Position numbers and translations under genes: made by a program. 64,000 bases of DNA, taken from NCBI GenBank assembly GCA_963969345.1, contig OZ017766.1:2914001-2978000 (forward strand), read 5' to 3'. The notes beneath the pieces were generated by a model that saw nothing but the letters and a program-made list of their open reading frames with translations, was not told the DNA's origin and ran no database searches. Numbering within the stretch: position 1 is the stretch's first letter; each line of letters begins with the position of its first letter. Of this stretch, positions 10,785 to 23,358 are shown piece after piece. The stretch comes from Turbatrix aceti (taxonomy: Eukaryota > Nematoda > Chromadorea > Rhabditida > Panagrolaimidae).

Positions 10785-12294
10785 CACGCAAAAAAAAATC
10801 GTCAAGAAAACTGACGATTTTTCGTCAGTTTTCTTGATTTCTTCATTAGTTAGAAAATAACTGACGATTGCAAACGTCAGTTTTGCATTCGTTAGAAAAA
10901 CTGACGATTGCAGACATCGACTTTTTAATCGTTAGAAAAACTGACGAATTGAAAAAGTAGGAAAAAACACTTTTCCCAAACCGCTTGGCGAATCGTCCCC
11001 GATATTCGTTCATTATTCTCCTGTTCAATTCTGGCCTATTAGTTTTGCATAGTCGATGCGATCGTCGTCTTTGAAACCCTTTTTGTCATCTTTATACATG
11101 CACGTATACACATTTACAATACAAATAACAAATTAAATATACCCAAATTATAAAAAAACAGTCATTGATGTGGTTGTCGATTCGAATTTACTTGGCGTTT
11201 TCTTCAAAAGTTGCTCCTTGTAGTTGTAGAATTGCAACAATATGGTTTCATTTTTTATTTTTCTGAAAACAGTACAACTTTAGTCATTGTTTATGTACTG
11301 TTGAAAAAAACGTACTTTTGAAACGAGAATATTCCATTTTTTTATTTTTCTGTCTTGTCAAAACCGCAGTTACAGCATGGCATAAAATCCGGCCGGTTGC
11401 GGGGGGCCGGCTTTTCGATTCAAGGCCGGCCGAAAAAGCCGGGAAAAGCCGGAAAAAATTCGAAAGTTGATTTTTTTCGAAAAAAGTATGATTTTCTGAC
11501 GTTCTTCATTCGTCTTTTTTTACTTTTTACCACAGGGGAATTTATTATTATGCATTTTTCTATAATATTAGATTGTTTCCAAAAAAATTTTTTTTCCAAA
11601 TTTGGTCAAATTATGCGAAAATAACCCTAAAATAAAGCACGAAATTTTTTTAAAAAAAATAGGCCGCGGCCGGCCCGGCTTCGGCCTGATTTTTAGGCCG
11701 GTTTTATGCATTGGTTACAAGTACGGTTAAAAAAACAAAAAAAACGGAAAAACATTTATAAAAATATGTATAAATAAGTATCTTTTCTTTCACATACCAA
11801 AATAAAAACTTACTGTTGACGTCAACTGTAGTTTCGAAGTTTTACGGATTGCTTTGCCGTTCTTCAGAAAATCATTGCCGGAAAAAGTTAAAAGTGTGAT
11901 AGACGGACGGACTGATTGATGATCGACTTCACTGCGACAGCGAGAAAATAAGACAGTGAGCTCAGTGACTTCAGAATCAGAAAATAAGAAAATGAAGAAC
12001 AACAAAAATCATAGCAAAATGCGAGCATGTCGCAAAATTTGCTTGAAAATCACAGAAACTTGTGACAGATTGCCAAATACTTTTATTCTCAACTACACTG
12101 ACAAAAAAAAGTAAGAAAAAAACTGACGTTTTACTTAGCAAAAAAGTGAAAATTTGTGCATGCGAAAGTTGTCTCGAAAAGTCAGAAAAAAACTGATTCT
12201 TTTGCTAAAAAATCGTCAGTTTTTTTCTGATTTCTCCGATCGTCAGTTTTTCTAACGTTTTGACACTTTCATTCGTCAACTTTTTTTTTGCGTG
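10785..12294. mobile_element. 1.5-kb TA-flanked terminal-inverted-repeat element, non-autonomous
   Basis: The two ends are inverted copies beginning CACGCAAAAAAAAA, each directly next to a TA dinucleotide (10783-10784 and 12295-12296). This fits the TA target duplication of Tc1/mariner-type transposition. Inside both ends are several copies of a subterminal motif built on AAAAACTGACGAT (for example 10811-10970, and 12110-12260 in inverse and direct orientation). No transposase frame is present. A GC-rich inverted-repeat element is nested at 11380-11709. The superfamily assignment rests only on the TA flanks. Other TA-inserting elements are possible. Confidence 0.65.
11380..11709. mobile_element. 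330-bp GC-ended inverted-repeat element nested in the larger element
   Basis: The left end GCATAAAATCCGGCC and the right end GGCCGGTTTTATGC are near-perfect inverse copies. Both ends continue as CCGGC-rich arms (11390-11460 and 11660-11700) around an AT-rich core. The abrupt GC islands contrast with the AT-rich host element. No coding frame is seen. A MITE is the simplest reading, though no clear target duplication was found. Confidence 0.5.
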
Positions 12295-12631
12295 TACTTG
12301 AAGCTGTAACTGATGAAGGAGAGCAAGGCCTACGAATGAGCTTGGACTGTGCTGGATTACGATATTGTCATATGGGCTGTATCACACCTGATTAACCGTT
12401 CGAAAATATTTTTAACTTTTTTCTAACTTTTTAATTTTGATCTCTGCTGAACTTTGTTGCCAAAAGCAGGCTTTCGAGCTTTGGTGGTCGTCCAGGAAGC
12501 CTAATACTCCTTTATGGCAAGCGTCAGTGCTTATTCTTTCGTCTGCGCCCTGGAGAAAGAAATATGCACGTTTTCCCTCTTTTTGTCATCTATCCTCTTC
12601 CACGGGGTTCTTCAATGTATTCTCCGGGCGA

Positions 12632-12653
12632 CCACCTGATTTCGGGACACAAA
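12632..12653. repeat. 22-bp direct repeat, copy 2
   Basis: Identical in sequence and orientation to 10448-10469; see that entry. Confidence 0.75.
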
Positions 12654-12724
12654 TCGAATCAGAAAACTCTTTTTTTATCGGTTGCGCAGTTGGCTTCTGA
12701 CCTTCAACCACTCCCCCAACCACG

Positions 12725-12775
12725 ACCACCACCACCACCAGCACCGCCGCCACCACCGCCACCACGCCACCAGCA
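12725..12775. repeat. CCA/CCG trinucleotide-like tract
   Basis: A run of CCACCACC and CCGCCACC units, about 50 bases long. Confidence 0.8.
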
Positions 12776-15161
12776 GCGTCTGGTTTTTTTCTTTTTAGTG
12801 TTATTTTTTCTTGAAAAGCAATTTATGAAAAAAAGAGAGTGTACAGGGCAGTAAAAGAAATCGATGCAGACCAGACACGACGAGGAATGCCAGACGGAAT
12901 CGATCGGACTGGACTGCTTATTGGACGGAGGAGGCAGGACAGGACAGGTTGGTGACAGGGGGGTATCACCGGGTGATCCGTTCTCTTTTCTGAGCGAGAC
13001 GGTCGGGCTCACTCGGCGGGGCAGGCTTACAAGTGGCTCGTTGGCCAAGTGGTCTCCCTTCCCGTTCAAGTGCCCCTGCCAACTGTTTTTTTTCTAGACC
13101 AAAATAGTCGGTTTTTGGGCCAAATTGGATCCAAAAATTTGAATCAAAACAACTCATGTTTTTCAGCACCCTGATTAGTTTTTATTTTGTTTCTGGAAAA
13201 TTTCTAAGACCAACAAATATTTTTCCCCTCTTATTCGGCTTTGTGCCCGAAGATTGTTTTTTATTCACAAGCTCCGCCCTCTAAATGATAGTCAACCATA
13301 CTCAAACAGGACTCGAATGCCGCCTACAGTTGCCCTCGTCTCGATCGGGAGACGGTGGACGTTTGCTTTTCTCTGCGAATTTATATATATATAATATACA
13401 AAACGTACCCTAGATTTGGGTAAATTTGAAGTTTTGGTATTCGAATCTAGGTTTTTGAAAAAAAATACGAATAACGTTACTCTAGCCTTGAAATTTTCGG
13501 AAACTTTTAGCCATAAAGTTACACGCGTGGAACAAAGATTACCCATGCATGGTAAAAAATGACTGTTCTGTTCGCGTTTTTTGAATTATCGAACAAAGTT
13601 GCAAAATGTTCGTCTTCGTTGGCAAACCAAAAAAACTGTTTGCCTATCCCTGTTTTTAATCTACCGTAACCCAGGGACTGCTGGCAAATGATATTTTTTC
13701 CACGAGGGATTTTGATCGTGTGCACCGTTAACAGATGTTGCTGGTGGTCGGAGACATTCTGGTAAAGGCCTGTTTTCTCGCGGTTCTGCCCCTGATAAAA
13801 AAAAGTTTGGATCGTCTCCTGCCTTACGTGCGTCCGCCCAAGTTTGGCCATCGATCTTTGGCTGTTTTATTGTCGTCTTCTTCCTTTCCGTCGTTGACGG
13901 TGGCGTCTGCTGCGTCGTCGAATCTTGCAGCCACCATCTACGTGCCCCACACGCACACACACGCACGCGGGGGGTCTCTTGGTCTTCCAGTCGTAGTTCC
14001 CCTTGCCCTGCCTTTTTCATGTTCGGCTAGTCTTGTTTGCTGCTTCCGTCTCGCCGCTGCTCTCGCGTTCGTCGCAGGGGAGGGGGGGGGGGCTGTCGTC
14101 TGCAGGGGAGGGGGTATCCGCCTCACTGCTGCAGACATTTTTTATGGGCCAAACACACACAAAGAGTGTTACTGCGACACGCGTGCGTTTGAAACATGTC
14201 GTGTCCTTTTTCCAGCTACCACCAGGGGAGGCAGTTAGTTGTTGGCCATGAGCCGACCCTCCGAAGGCCGTCGCCAGGCCTAGCAGCTGCGTCGCCCATT
14301 CGTCTGCGTTATCGCACCTCACTCACCTGCACGGGGTTCAAATTTGTCAAAAACGTCGTTGTGACACAACCCGACTTGCTCTATTCTGGGTTCTGCCTGG
14401 TTTCGCTACCAGGACTACGTTCCTATTTATGACGTCGGGTGCCCTAAAGTTGCTCGTCTGAATCATTCACGAAGGATTGAATTTTGAACAAGATTCGGGG
14501 AATCAGGCGTTTTTTTGCAAACAAAAATGTTTGAAGTACGTGCAAATCCCAAATCACTTGACTGGGCGGGAAGTCGGATTTTGAGCCACGGGGGCATCTG
14601 GGGACCGTACGTACAGAGGGGAGTTATAGTCTGTGCCCTTCATCCCGCGTACCATGCAGGTGTAAGCCCTCTGCATCTACTCCGAGGGTATCAATCGAGT
14701 CCAAAAACCACCTTGCTACCGGTCATGTTGTTCGGTGTTGCCATACACGATTGGTGCCAACTTTTGTTTCTGCACGGATGCGTGAGTTTGGAGAACTTTT
14801 TCTCAAAGGACAGTCCAGCCTGGCAGTCCTGTGCTTTTTTAAAATTCACAACATTGTGAATGATTTAGGCCAGGCTTTGTCGGGGTACCAGAAGTCACTA
14901 GCCGGCCGCAAAAAACGACTGGTGTCCTTTCATCCGGCAGCCGACTGCGCCGCCGCTGATGACGTACGGCCAAAAACCCTCCTCTTCTTTGCGATGGATA
15001 CTGTGCTGATTTGTCTGGGGAAAAACTTAGTTTTTGCTCTATTACATCGATGGGGTACTAAAAATGCCATTCTGGCAGTGCAAAAAACCACTACCAGCAA
15101 CGCCGGGGGTTATCTATCGATTCGCCCTGCTCTCATGGGCTGGCCTCCCCCCCCTCCCCGC

Positions 15162-15167
15162 CTGTCG
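15162..15167. repeat. Target-site duplication CTGTCG (left)
   Basis: Abuts the left end of the foldback element at 15168. The same six bases abut the right end at 16278-16283. Confidence 0.75.
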
Positions 15168-16277
15168 CACTACGCGAAAAAATCCCGACACGAAGCGCGT
15201 GCGCATTTTTGCGCATTTTTTTGAAAGTGATGTCTATTTGGCGTCATTTTTCGGGTATTCATAATTTTTTCTTAGTTTTGCCATTCACCACTCTTAACAA
15301 GCAAAGTCCGACAATTCAAATGCATTTTTGACCTAATTGATAACTCATCAGAGCGCTGCGCTACAACGCAGAGAAAATGCTATTGCATGAAAAAACCGTT
15401 GTGCCTTTCTCAAAACTGGGAAAGTTATTCCGTATTTTGGCATTCTACGCACCTTCTACACACTCATTGATTAAGTTTGAGCCCATGGTGGTGATACTTG
15501 TATCGATCACTTTGGTGATATAACGGTTTACAATTTGCCCCTTTTGACGTGTGTCGTCGGGACCACCGGAGTACAGCGATAATGCCCCAAATGCATTTTA
15601 TTGTACTCATTTGGCCCCGCGGGGCTCAAATAACAAAAAAAAACTAGCCATATATCACTAATCAATGATGCCTAAAGGCAAGGATACCCTATGGTAGAAC
15701 AAGGAACACTCTGCGCGCACGCGTGCATAGTGTTACCCTAGGTTTTTATGAAGCAAAAGGAGTACGTCGACGAGAACTTCAATATCACTATTGCCACATA
15801 CTTTTTTTTTGTTTTTTGAGCCCCGCGGGGCCAAATGAGTACAATAAAATGCATTTGGGGCATTATCGCTGTACTCCGGTGGTCCCAACGACACACGTCA
15901 AAAGGGGCAAATTGTAAACCGTTATATCACCAAAGTGATCGATACAAGTATCACCACCATGGGCTCAAACTTAATCAATGAGTGTGTAGAAGGTGCGTAG
16001 AATGCCAAAATACGGAATAACTTTCCCAGTTTTGAGAAAGGCACAACGGTTTTTTCATGCAATAGCATTTTCTCTGCGTTGTAGCGCAGCGCTCTGATGA
16101 GTTATCAATTAGGTCAAAAATGCATTTGAATTGTCGGACTTTGCTTGTTAAGAGTGGTGAATGGCAAAACTAAGAAAAAATTATGAATACCCGAAAAATG
16201 ACGCCAAATAGACATCACTTTCAAAAAAATGCGCAAAAATGCGCACGCGCTTCGTGTCGGGATTTTTTCGCGTAGTG
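15168..16277. mobile_element. 1.1-kb foldback element with CACTACG termini
   Basis: Two arms of about 460 bases (15168 to about 15635, and about 15810 to 16277) are reverse complements with only scattered mismatches, around a spacer of about 170 bases. The ends are CACTACGCGAAAAAATCC... and its inverse. Directly outside lies the 6-bp repeat CTGTCG on both sides, a clean target duplication. No transposase frame is seen. Termini of the form CACTA are known from CACTA (EnSpm) elements and CACWATG from Transib elements. The usual duplications are 2-3 bp and 5 bp respectively, so a 6-bp (or 5-bp TGTCG) duplication leaves the class open. The high arm identity suggests recent activity. Confidence 0.88.
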
Positions 16278-16283
16278 CTGTCG
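16278..16283. repeat. Target-site duplication CTGTCG (right)
   Basis: Matches 15162-15167 exactly, immediately outside the right terminal repeat. Confidence 0.75.
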
Positions 16284-17264
16284 TGTCACCAACCACTAAA
16301 GCACGCCGAAGGCTGCGTGTGTGTTCGACGCGCTCTTCACTCACACGCAGCTGTTTTTTATACATTTTAGGCGGTCGTTGTCGGCGTGTGCTAACACAGA
16401 GAGGAAACAGCACTTCATATTTTTTTCGCCAACGACTGGGACCGAGACCGACGCTGCTCCAGCGTGCGCACTTGGCTTCGAGTCAAACGCATTCGCCGAC
16501 AACAACGCGTCCTACTGATAGCACAGGCCGAGTGGCATGATCGCCGATAAACAAAAAAGAACGAACTGCGAGAAAGAGAGAGCGAAGAAGCGGTTATGAG
16601 TTTGTTTTATAAAATTGTGGATTTGCAGGAAAGCCGCAGAGCGGTCTCGACAAGAAGTTGCAAAGTGGGTGAGATGACAACTTACGACCGACCGACAAAG
16701 AATGAGAACAAAAACTAAAAATTCTCTACGAAAATGCTACAGTTTTTTTACAATAACAATGTTGTCGTTCCATTACCGTATATCAGTTACATCTTACGAT
16801 GCACTCTTATCTTTTGTTTGTTGGCTTTTATCCCACAGATTTTCCTGGGTTTTTCGATGAGCTGGTTGCATTCGCGCGTCATGTTCACGCATTTTTGCTG
16901 GTCCATCGATTGCATTTGTGTTTTGTTTTTTGTTGCAATCATTGGGGCAGGAAAGGGAGCATCGGGCTTCTCTTTTCCTCTGTTTCGCGATTGACGTTGA
17001 GACTGATACCTTTTTGTTATACTGATATTGTTTTGTTCTATCATTTGCAAACGCATTTGTAGAGTGGTGTGTTTACGACAACGTTTCACTGTTCCGCGCT
17101 TGCTTGGATCAACGCTGTCGTCTTTCTCAGAGTCGACGTCGCCACAAAATCGCATCCTCTGTCACCACCACCACTGATTCTTCATATGTCACGCTAAATA
17201 AACTCGGTGTGCTTCCTCACACGCATTTTCTTCTTGCCCCCGCGTGTGCGCTCTACGGCGGCCT
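16284..17264. other. Upstream region of the NFI gene
   Basis: About 1 kb with no supported gene. It probably includes promoter and 5' UTR of the NFI gene. No TATA box at a fixed distance from the start was identified. Confidence 0.4.
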
Positions 17265-20200
17265 ATGTCATCGTCTACAGCGTCTGCCGTCACAACGGCA
17301 CAGCGGGACTGGGGCTCTTCGTCATCCTACTCGCCGCGTGGAACTGTAAGTATTTTGTTCACGTTTTGGAAACTTTTAACTTGTTTTCAATTTTCTGACA
17401 ACTAATAACTACATTTTTTGGAGTAAAAGTGTCCTTATTTTGCTTTTAAGGGTCCAATTTTTCTTAGTAGTACTTTGCTAGATTTTATGCTTATGAAGGG
17501 TTTATTTCGACTGTTGATTTTCTTGGATTATCTGGAAAAGTAGTCTGCCAAAAAATACAGATAGTCGACGATGTTTTCCCGTGGGATAATCCCGGAATTA
17601 TTATATTTTGCTTTTAGGAAGAATTTCATCCATTCGTCGAAGACTTGCTACCCTTCGTCAAGGATTTCAGCTATGTCTGGTTCAATCTACAGGCTTCCAA
17701 AAGGAAATTCTCGAAGAATCGAGATTCTCGCATGAACATCGCGGAGGAGCGTGATATCAAGAACAAACTGTTGCGAGATTCCACGGAAACAAAGCAGAAA
17801 TGGGCCGGTAGACTTCTCGGTAAACTGAGGAAAGACATTCAACCTGACCATCGCGAGGCCTTTGTGCTCTCTGTCACGGGACAGCGACCCCCCGTCTGCG
17901 TGCTTTCGAACCCGGACCAGAAGGGCAAGATGCGCCGCATCGATTGCCTTCGCCAGGCTGACAAGGTCTGGCGCCTTGATCTGGTCATGGTTATCCTGTT
18001 CAAGGGCATCCCTCTCGAATCCACGGATGGTGAACGTCTGGAAAAGTGCCCGGATTGCAAGCATCCTCAGCTCTGCGTGAATCCTTACCACATCAGCATC
18101 TCTGTTCGGGAGTTGGATCTGTTTCTCGCAAATTTTATCTACACAACGAATCCGGATGAAAGGACCCAGAATGCCGTGGGGGGAGCGGGCGCCACCGGAC
18201 CAAAAGAAGAGCCTCCAGCTGAACAGAACGAGGACGATCCTCTTCCGGCTCAGGAAGGCATCTGGGGCACCGGTGTGTTCTCAGCGTTCGAACTCAAGAC
18301 ACTCACATGCAAGTCAATTGTTTCTGCTGAACAAGCGGCAGCTGCGCTAAACGGCGGTAAGAAGGAAGCAGGAGTCAAGAGACCCCAGCCAAAAATCCTG
18401 ATTGGAAGTCAGAGAGGAACTTTGTCGTCATCTGCTGGCCAGACGACGTCGGAGTCCCCTGCTGATCAGATTTCCCCGGTTGACGGTCCTGCGGAGAAGA
18501 GATCGCGACAGTCTTCGCACGACAGCACGTCTGACGAGCTCAAGAGTCTCGCGGCGGATGTCAGCGATCCCGCGGAGCACGCTGGGTCTGGGGCGATGTC
18601 TTCGCATTCGGAATACATCGCGTGCAATCCCCGGGCTCCTACCTTTCATTCTTCTTCATCGGCTTTCACGGCCCCGACCGCCGTGGCGTCAGTGCCAAAG
18701 CCGCCTCCAGGCATCATCAAGCCCACCGCTCGGCCGGCAATGTCGATGGAACAGCTCTCACCGCAGTCACGGGCACCTCTGATCGTTACCCGCCGTCGAC
18801 CGGCTGTTGTCGTTCCACCCCCGGTTCCACAGGGTCTTCCAGCGAATTTATACTTTCAACCGAATGGCTTCATGACACCGCCAGTCACCACCGGCGGCCT
18901 GGACGCAGTGACGTCGAAGAATTCACCGCTCTTTTCTTCTCCGACGCATATCGTTAGTCCGGTGCGAGATTTCACGGCGATTCCGACCAATGTCAGTTCC
19001 CTGATCACGCCGAGGCCGATCATGCCGGCCCTCATGGATCTGATGCCGAGTGCTGCGAATTGCTTCAACAAACAGCAGGCCGGGGGCCTTGTCGGTACAC
19101 CGGTGTCGTTTCTCATGAACAATGATATGGGAACACCGAATGGCACTCCAAACGCAACACCGCTGCCGCCGTTGGAACAGTTCTGCCTAGGACAACAGGC
19201 TTTCGTCAACGGGAAAGACGCAGGTGTCCAAGAAGGTGAGTTGCTTTGCCTCGGGGCTTCGGTTTTACTCCGTAAGACAGGACAGGCGGCGTGGTTGAGC
19301 TATCTGCTTTTGCCCCAAGATTTATAATATTTTGATTCTATGGGAAACAAATTGCTGGTGAACGATCAAAATAATTTTAATCAATATCGCTGGAGTAGTC
19401 TGATGAAGAGTGTCATCTACATATCACTGTCGGCACCGGATATTTTTGGGGATAAATATAGCGACTGTACTTTTGCTATCTTTATTCACTGGGGATGGCA
19501 TATTGTACTTGGCATTTTTTTTTATTCTCAGAACTGATGATTACCAAGAAAAGGTAAAACTCTTGGTTAACAAAGTACAAGTTGCCATTTTTTCATCTTC
19601 CTAGTTTTTAAGGCAAAAAAAAAGATTCACGGGTTATTAATTTGTACTTTGATCTAAAAAAACAGTAGTTTGTGCCTTTTGCAGGTAATTTCTTTGGTTT
19701 AATTGCGGGGGCTTAGATTTGTTCGTGTTTGGCTAACTAAGGGACTGCATTAATTGAAAACTTGTGCTGAAACGGTTTTGATGAATAGACGAAACTGAAA
19801 TCGTTGCCAAGGAGTAGTTGGTCTTTGGTTTTGTGAATGAGTTGCTTTCTCAGGCCAGACAAGACAACCAAGCAAGCAAGCAACTTTGTACAGTACTTTT
19901 TTCTTCGAATTTGACTGTTTTTTTTGTTTCGGTGAAATGCGTCTTCCAAAGCGTCATCTTTGCTCGTTTTCCAGTGGTTTACGAGATTTTGATAAGAAAT
20001 TTATAGACAAGATGACGGAAAACGCGGTCCGGCAAGTGAGGGTGCTATCTATTGCTCGGAGGGGGTCTAATTGATTAAATCGATCAGCATCGACTTAATC
20101 CGGCTTTTTGGCGGAACCAAACGGATCTTGTAGGGGCCAAAGTCTTTGATGTACAGTTTTTTGAATGGAGTTCCTGGACAACAAATAAGACATAAAGGCA

Positions 20201-21898
20201 AATGCGTAACTACGGGTTGAATTTGTATTCATGTCGGCTTCTTTACGTCTGCCGACTTTTCTTTACGTCTTTTTTAGACAAAATTAGTTTTTGGATTTGA
20301 GACGACTTTTTTATTTTTTTTAAATTTGAAGTAACCATGGATCTGTTATTTTGGATCCAGACTGGTGCTTTGTTATCTCATGCGACGTCAAATAACCTTT
20401 ATACTCCTGGCGACGGAAATCTCTTTCAATTTAGGCATCAGATAAACTCTACCGTACTTTCGTTTTCATGCATGGCTTTAGCTTTACATAGGCGTTTTTT
20501 GAGAGCGATTATGGGAAAGAAAAGCTTTGTGCACCAATGCGCTTTCACATACCTGGTAGCCACACATGTGCTTGGCTTTGGCTGGCAGGCTTATGGACTC
20601 AGCCTTTCTGTCTAGGGGTACACCGGAGTAAAGGTGTGCAACTATTTTTTGACTGCACTTTTACGCGGGAGTCATTCATCGATTGTCGAGGGGGATCCGT
20701 AACACCGCACCGACCACACAAAAGTTATGATTACGTCTGCAAAGTACATGAACGACTAATTGCATGCATATTTGTGTAAACAAAATTGTTTTTCAGAGTA
20801 TGTATAGTGTCTCGGGAGAACAAAAAAGGGCGAAAGAGGAACAAATCAGGGAACAAAAACAAAACACTTTTTGTATGATGATAATACAAAATTTTATGTC
20901 TAGTTTGCACTTTCTGTAGGCATGATTAACGATGCAAATGAGAAAAGTTGTAGTCAGTTGCTGCACTTTTTACGCATGCAGGAACTCAAATAACTACCGT
21001 ACAACTGAAATTGCGATATGTCATACAGTACAGCAGTTTTTGTACGTTCTGTTTTTTAGCCATTACAAAATATATCAATGGTATAAACAATTGCTCGCCG
21101 CTGACTGTCCGTGCAACACCAACAACACTTGCTAATTATGGGTTGCCGCCGTCCAAGTAAGGAGGTTTTTTGCACGTTTTTGTGTAGCTTTTTTGTTTTC
21201 TACTGTTGCTGTCTTTCACTGTTCTTGATCTGTTCTGTTTCGTGATTACTAGGATCCCCGGGCCGGGCGGTGACGGTCTCGGTTTGGAGAGGCTCTCTGG
21301 AGTAATGATTTCGCCTTTCAGCCTCCCAGCGGGCAGCATCGTCAACGGCACACCAACCTCGGTCGTCTCGCAGTCAAGTTTATCCCGAGCCGTCCCGGCA
21401 CTGAACATACAACCGCTTGCAGCCGCTCTGGCTGCCAGAAACGCCGCCGGTGGAGGCGTCAACTTCGCAGACGTCATGTCACCTGTTCTTAATGTGAGTT
21501 TGTTTTTTTTGCCAGATTGGGAAAATGCAAAGCGTATTTTGTGCTAAAGATCACCTGGACTTGTTATTGTTTGTTTTGATTTGTGAGCAACAGCTGCCAA
21601 ATTCTCACTAGGTGCCCTAAAAGGAGAATCGCGGAAATTAATTTTAGGTAAAATTGTTTTGGGGGATATACACAGGGTAATGTTTGTTTTTTTCCCGCAG
21701 TTGCTGTCGAAACAAGAACAAGAAAGCATGATCGATGGCGCGAACTATCAAGCAAGACAGTGTTACTTACAGTACCCTTGTTTGCAGCCGACGGTGAACG
21801 GGGTGACTTCGCTGATTTCGCCTCTCTACCACCAACAACAACAGCAGCTGGCGTCAACGGCTCTCGGTATCGGTATCAATTCGTCGGCGGCACCCTGA
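17265..21898 (+). CDS. nfi-1: Nuclear factor I (CTF/NFI) transcription factor (719 aa)
   Basis: Five exons are proposed: 17265-17345, 17618-19235, a 22-nt microexon 19532-19553, 21253-21493 and 21701-21898. NFI proteins bind the palindrome TTGGC(N5)GCCAA as dimers and act as transcription factors. Exon 1 gives a Ser/Thr-rich start ([20 protein letters not shown]). Exon 2 begins exactly at the conserved [14 protein letters not shown] and carries the whole MH1-like DNA-binding domain: [64 protein letters not shown] and the zinc-binding-type Cys/His stretch [15 protein letters not shown]. The rest is a long Pro/Ser/Thr-rich activation-type region. Without the microexon the downstream frame hits a stop; with it the frame stays open to 21898. 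The domain call is certain; the microexon is inferred from splice signals and frame. Confidence 0.93.
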
Positions 21899-23358
21899 AA
21901 AACATCCTAGAACATTCCTCCCGCGCAGACCCCTGGCTGAATTAAGATGGATAATACGAGCCGACCGAGAAACATCTGCGATCTCAAATCAAAATTTTGA
22001 AATGAAAGCAAGCAAAAAACGGAGAAATGTGTAAACGTCGTTTTGTTAATCCTCAATACACAAATGTCATGCGTGGTGATGCTTTTTCCTATTTTCTCAG
22101 TGAGTTATCAATCTTTTATTTTTTTATTATCAAAAAATCCATCATTTTTTTGACGGATATTTTTTTGTTGTTTTTCGCAACCTTTACAAATGCAGTACAC
22201 GTCACTTTTTTTTATAATTTTGGCTTCCAATGGTTTCTTTTTTGGTTTCAAGGAATTTATTTGGTTGCATGCCTTAGAAGTTAGCATAGTTTTCAAAACG
22301 CACATTAGTAGTGGTTCATTCGAGTTTTGTGGTACTTTTTAACACTGTTTTTCTTTTCTTTAATTATCGAGAGCATATACAGGGTAATAACTCATTTGAT
22401 TTGTGTAATCACACCGAGTCTCTTCTTCCATGCGATTTCTGTTGTTAAAGCTCTTCATTTGTTTTTTACTCCCCTCTAAAGCTGTTTTTTTCCGAATTAG
22501 GAAGAGTCACCTGATCCAAAAACCCCTTTTATTGTTCTTTGAGTGCTTTGACACCACACCCTCCTCTTCTCCTTATTCCTGCTTCTTTTTTTACTTTTTC
22601 AAGGATACAAACAAACCAAACCCAAAATTATTCGTGTTGTTAACGGGAAATGAACATTAAATTTGATCGCCCCGTATTCCTATTATTGGAAAAAATGTTT
22701 GACGCATTTTTAGCAGTTTTGATGGTGATTAACTTGTTTTATTCATGTGTTGATTGATTTCATCATGATTTAATGTTTTTTGAAAAGCGTATAAAATAAA
22801 GTAAGTTATTGTTGGACGGAAGTCAGAGGCAACTTTGATATATTCATGTCGACTCCTACCTGGCGATCGGGTGCTGTTTCAATCACACCTGAATTCATCT
22901 TTTGAACCGTACCGATTGCAGCAAACCAAGTTTCAAAAAATTGGGGGCAATCCCACGAGTTTAAGCTGACGTAAAAAGCAAAGTATACGTAATTTCCACT
23001 CATAAGTGACGTAAGAAGGTTTAAAAATACACTACCGAAACAATTGAAAAAACGGTGGCTTCTTTGTGGCCGATTTTTTACACTACACAGAGGTTATAGT
23101 TTGAAAACGATACTGTTTCGACTGAAATTTTCCATTACGCCTTTTCCGTCCCTGTTTTTTTACCACGTTTGCGCAATCGTCAGTGCAATTTTTTCTACCT
23201 TCGAGGCGGAAAAGATCAGTAGGGACCTCAATTAACGGCCGTTTTTGAGTGCGTGTCGACGAGGTGAAGAAAGTGTTGAACCTAAAATCCCGTCAAGTGG
23301 TGCGTGTACTTGTCCAACTTGCTCAAACGATAATCCTGTTGTTGACTACAGTCAAACA
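21899..23358. other. NFI 3' region and intergenic, T-rich
   Basis: This is T-rich sequence with AATAAA-like signals near 22791-22800. It may hold the NFI 3' UTR and the promoter of the SPEC3-type gene. No gene was recognised. Confidence 0.4.

Larger units (their letters stand above)
12295..15167. other. Intergenic, low-complexity tracts, no gene recognised
   Basis: This contains the second 22-bp repeat copy (12632), a CCA/CCG-type tract (about 12725-12775) and a G run (about 14079-14091). Several medium open frames without domain content overlap on both strands. None is supported by splice sites or recognisable protein features. Confidence 0.45.

Noticed and set aside
12725..12775. Possible CRISPR-like or protein-coding repeat
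   Set aside because: It is a simple CCA/CCG tract without spacers. No CRISPR array exists in this eukaryotic window.
13735..14238. Plus-strand frame of 167 codons with hydrophobic stretches
   Set aside because: It overlaps competing frames on both strands, has homopolymer tracts, and has no splice or domain support.
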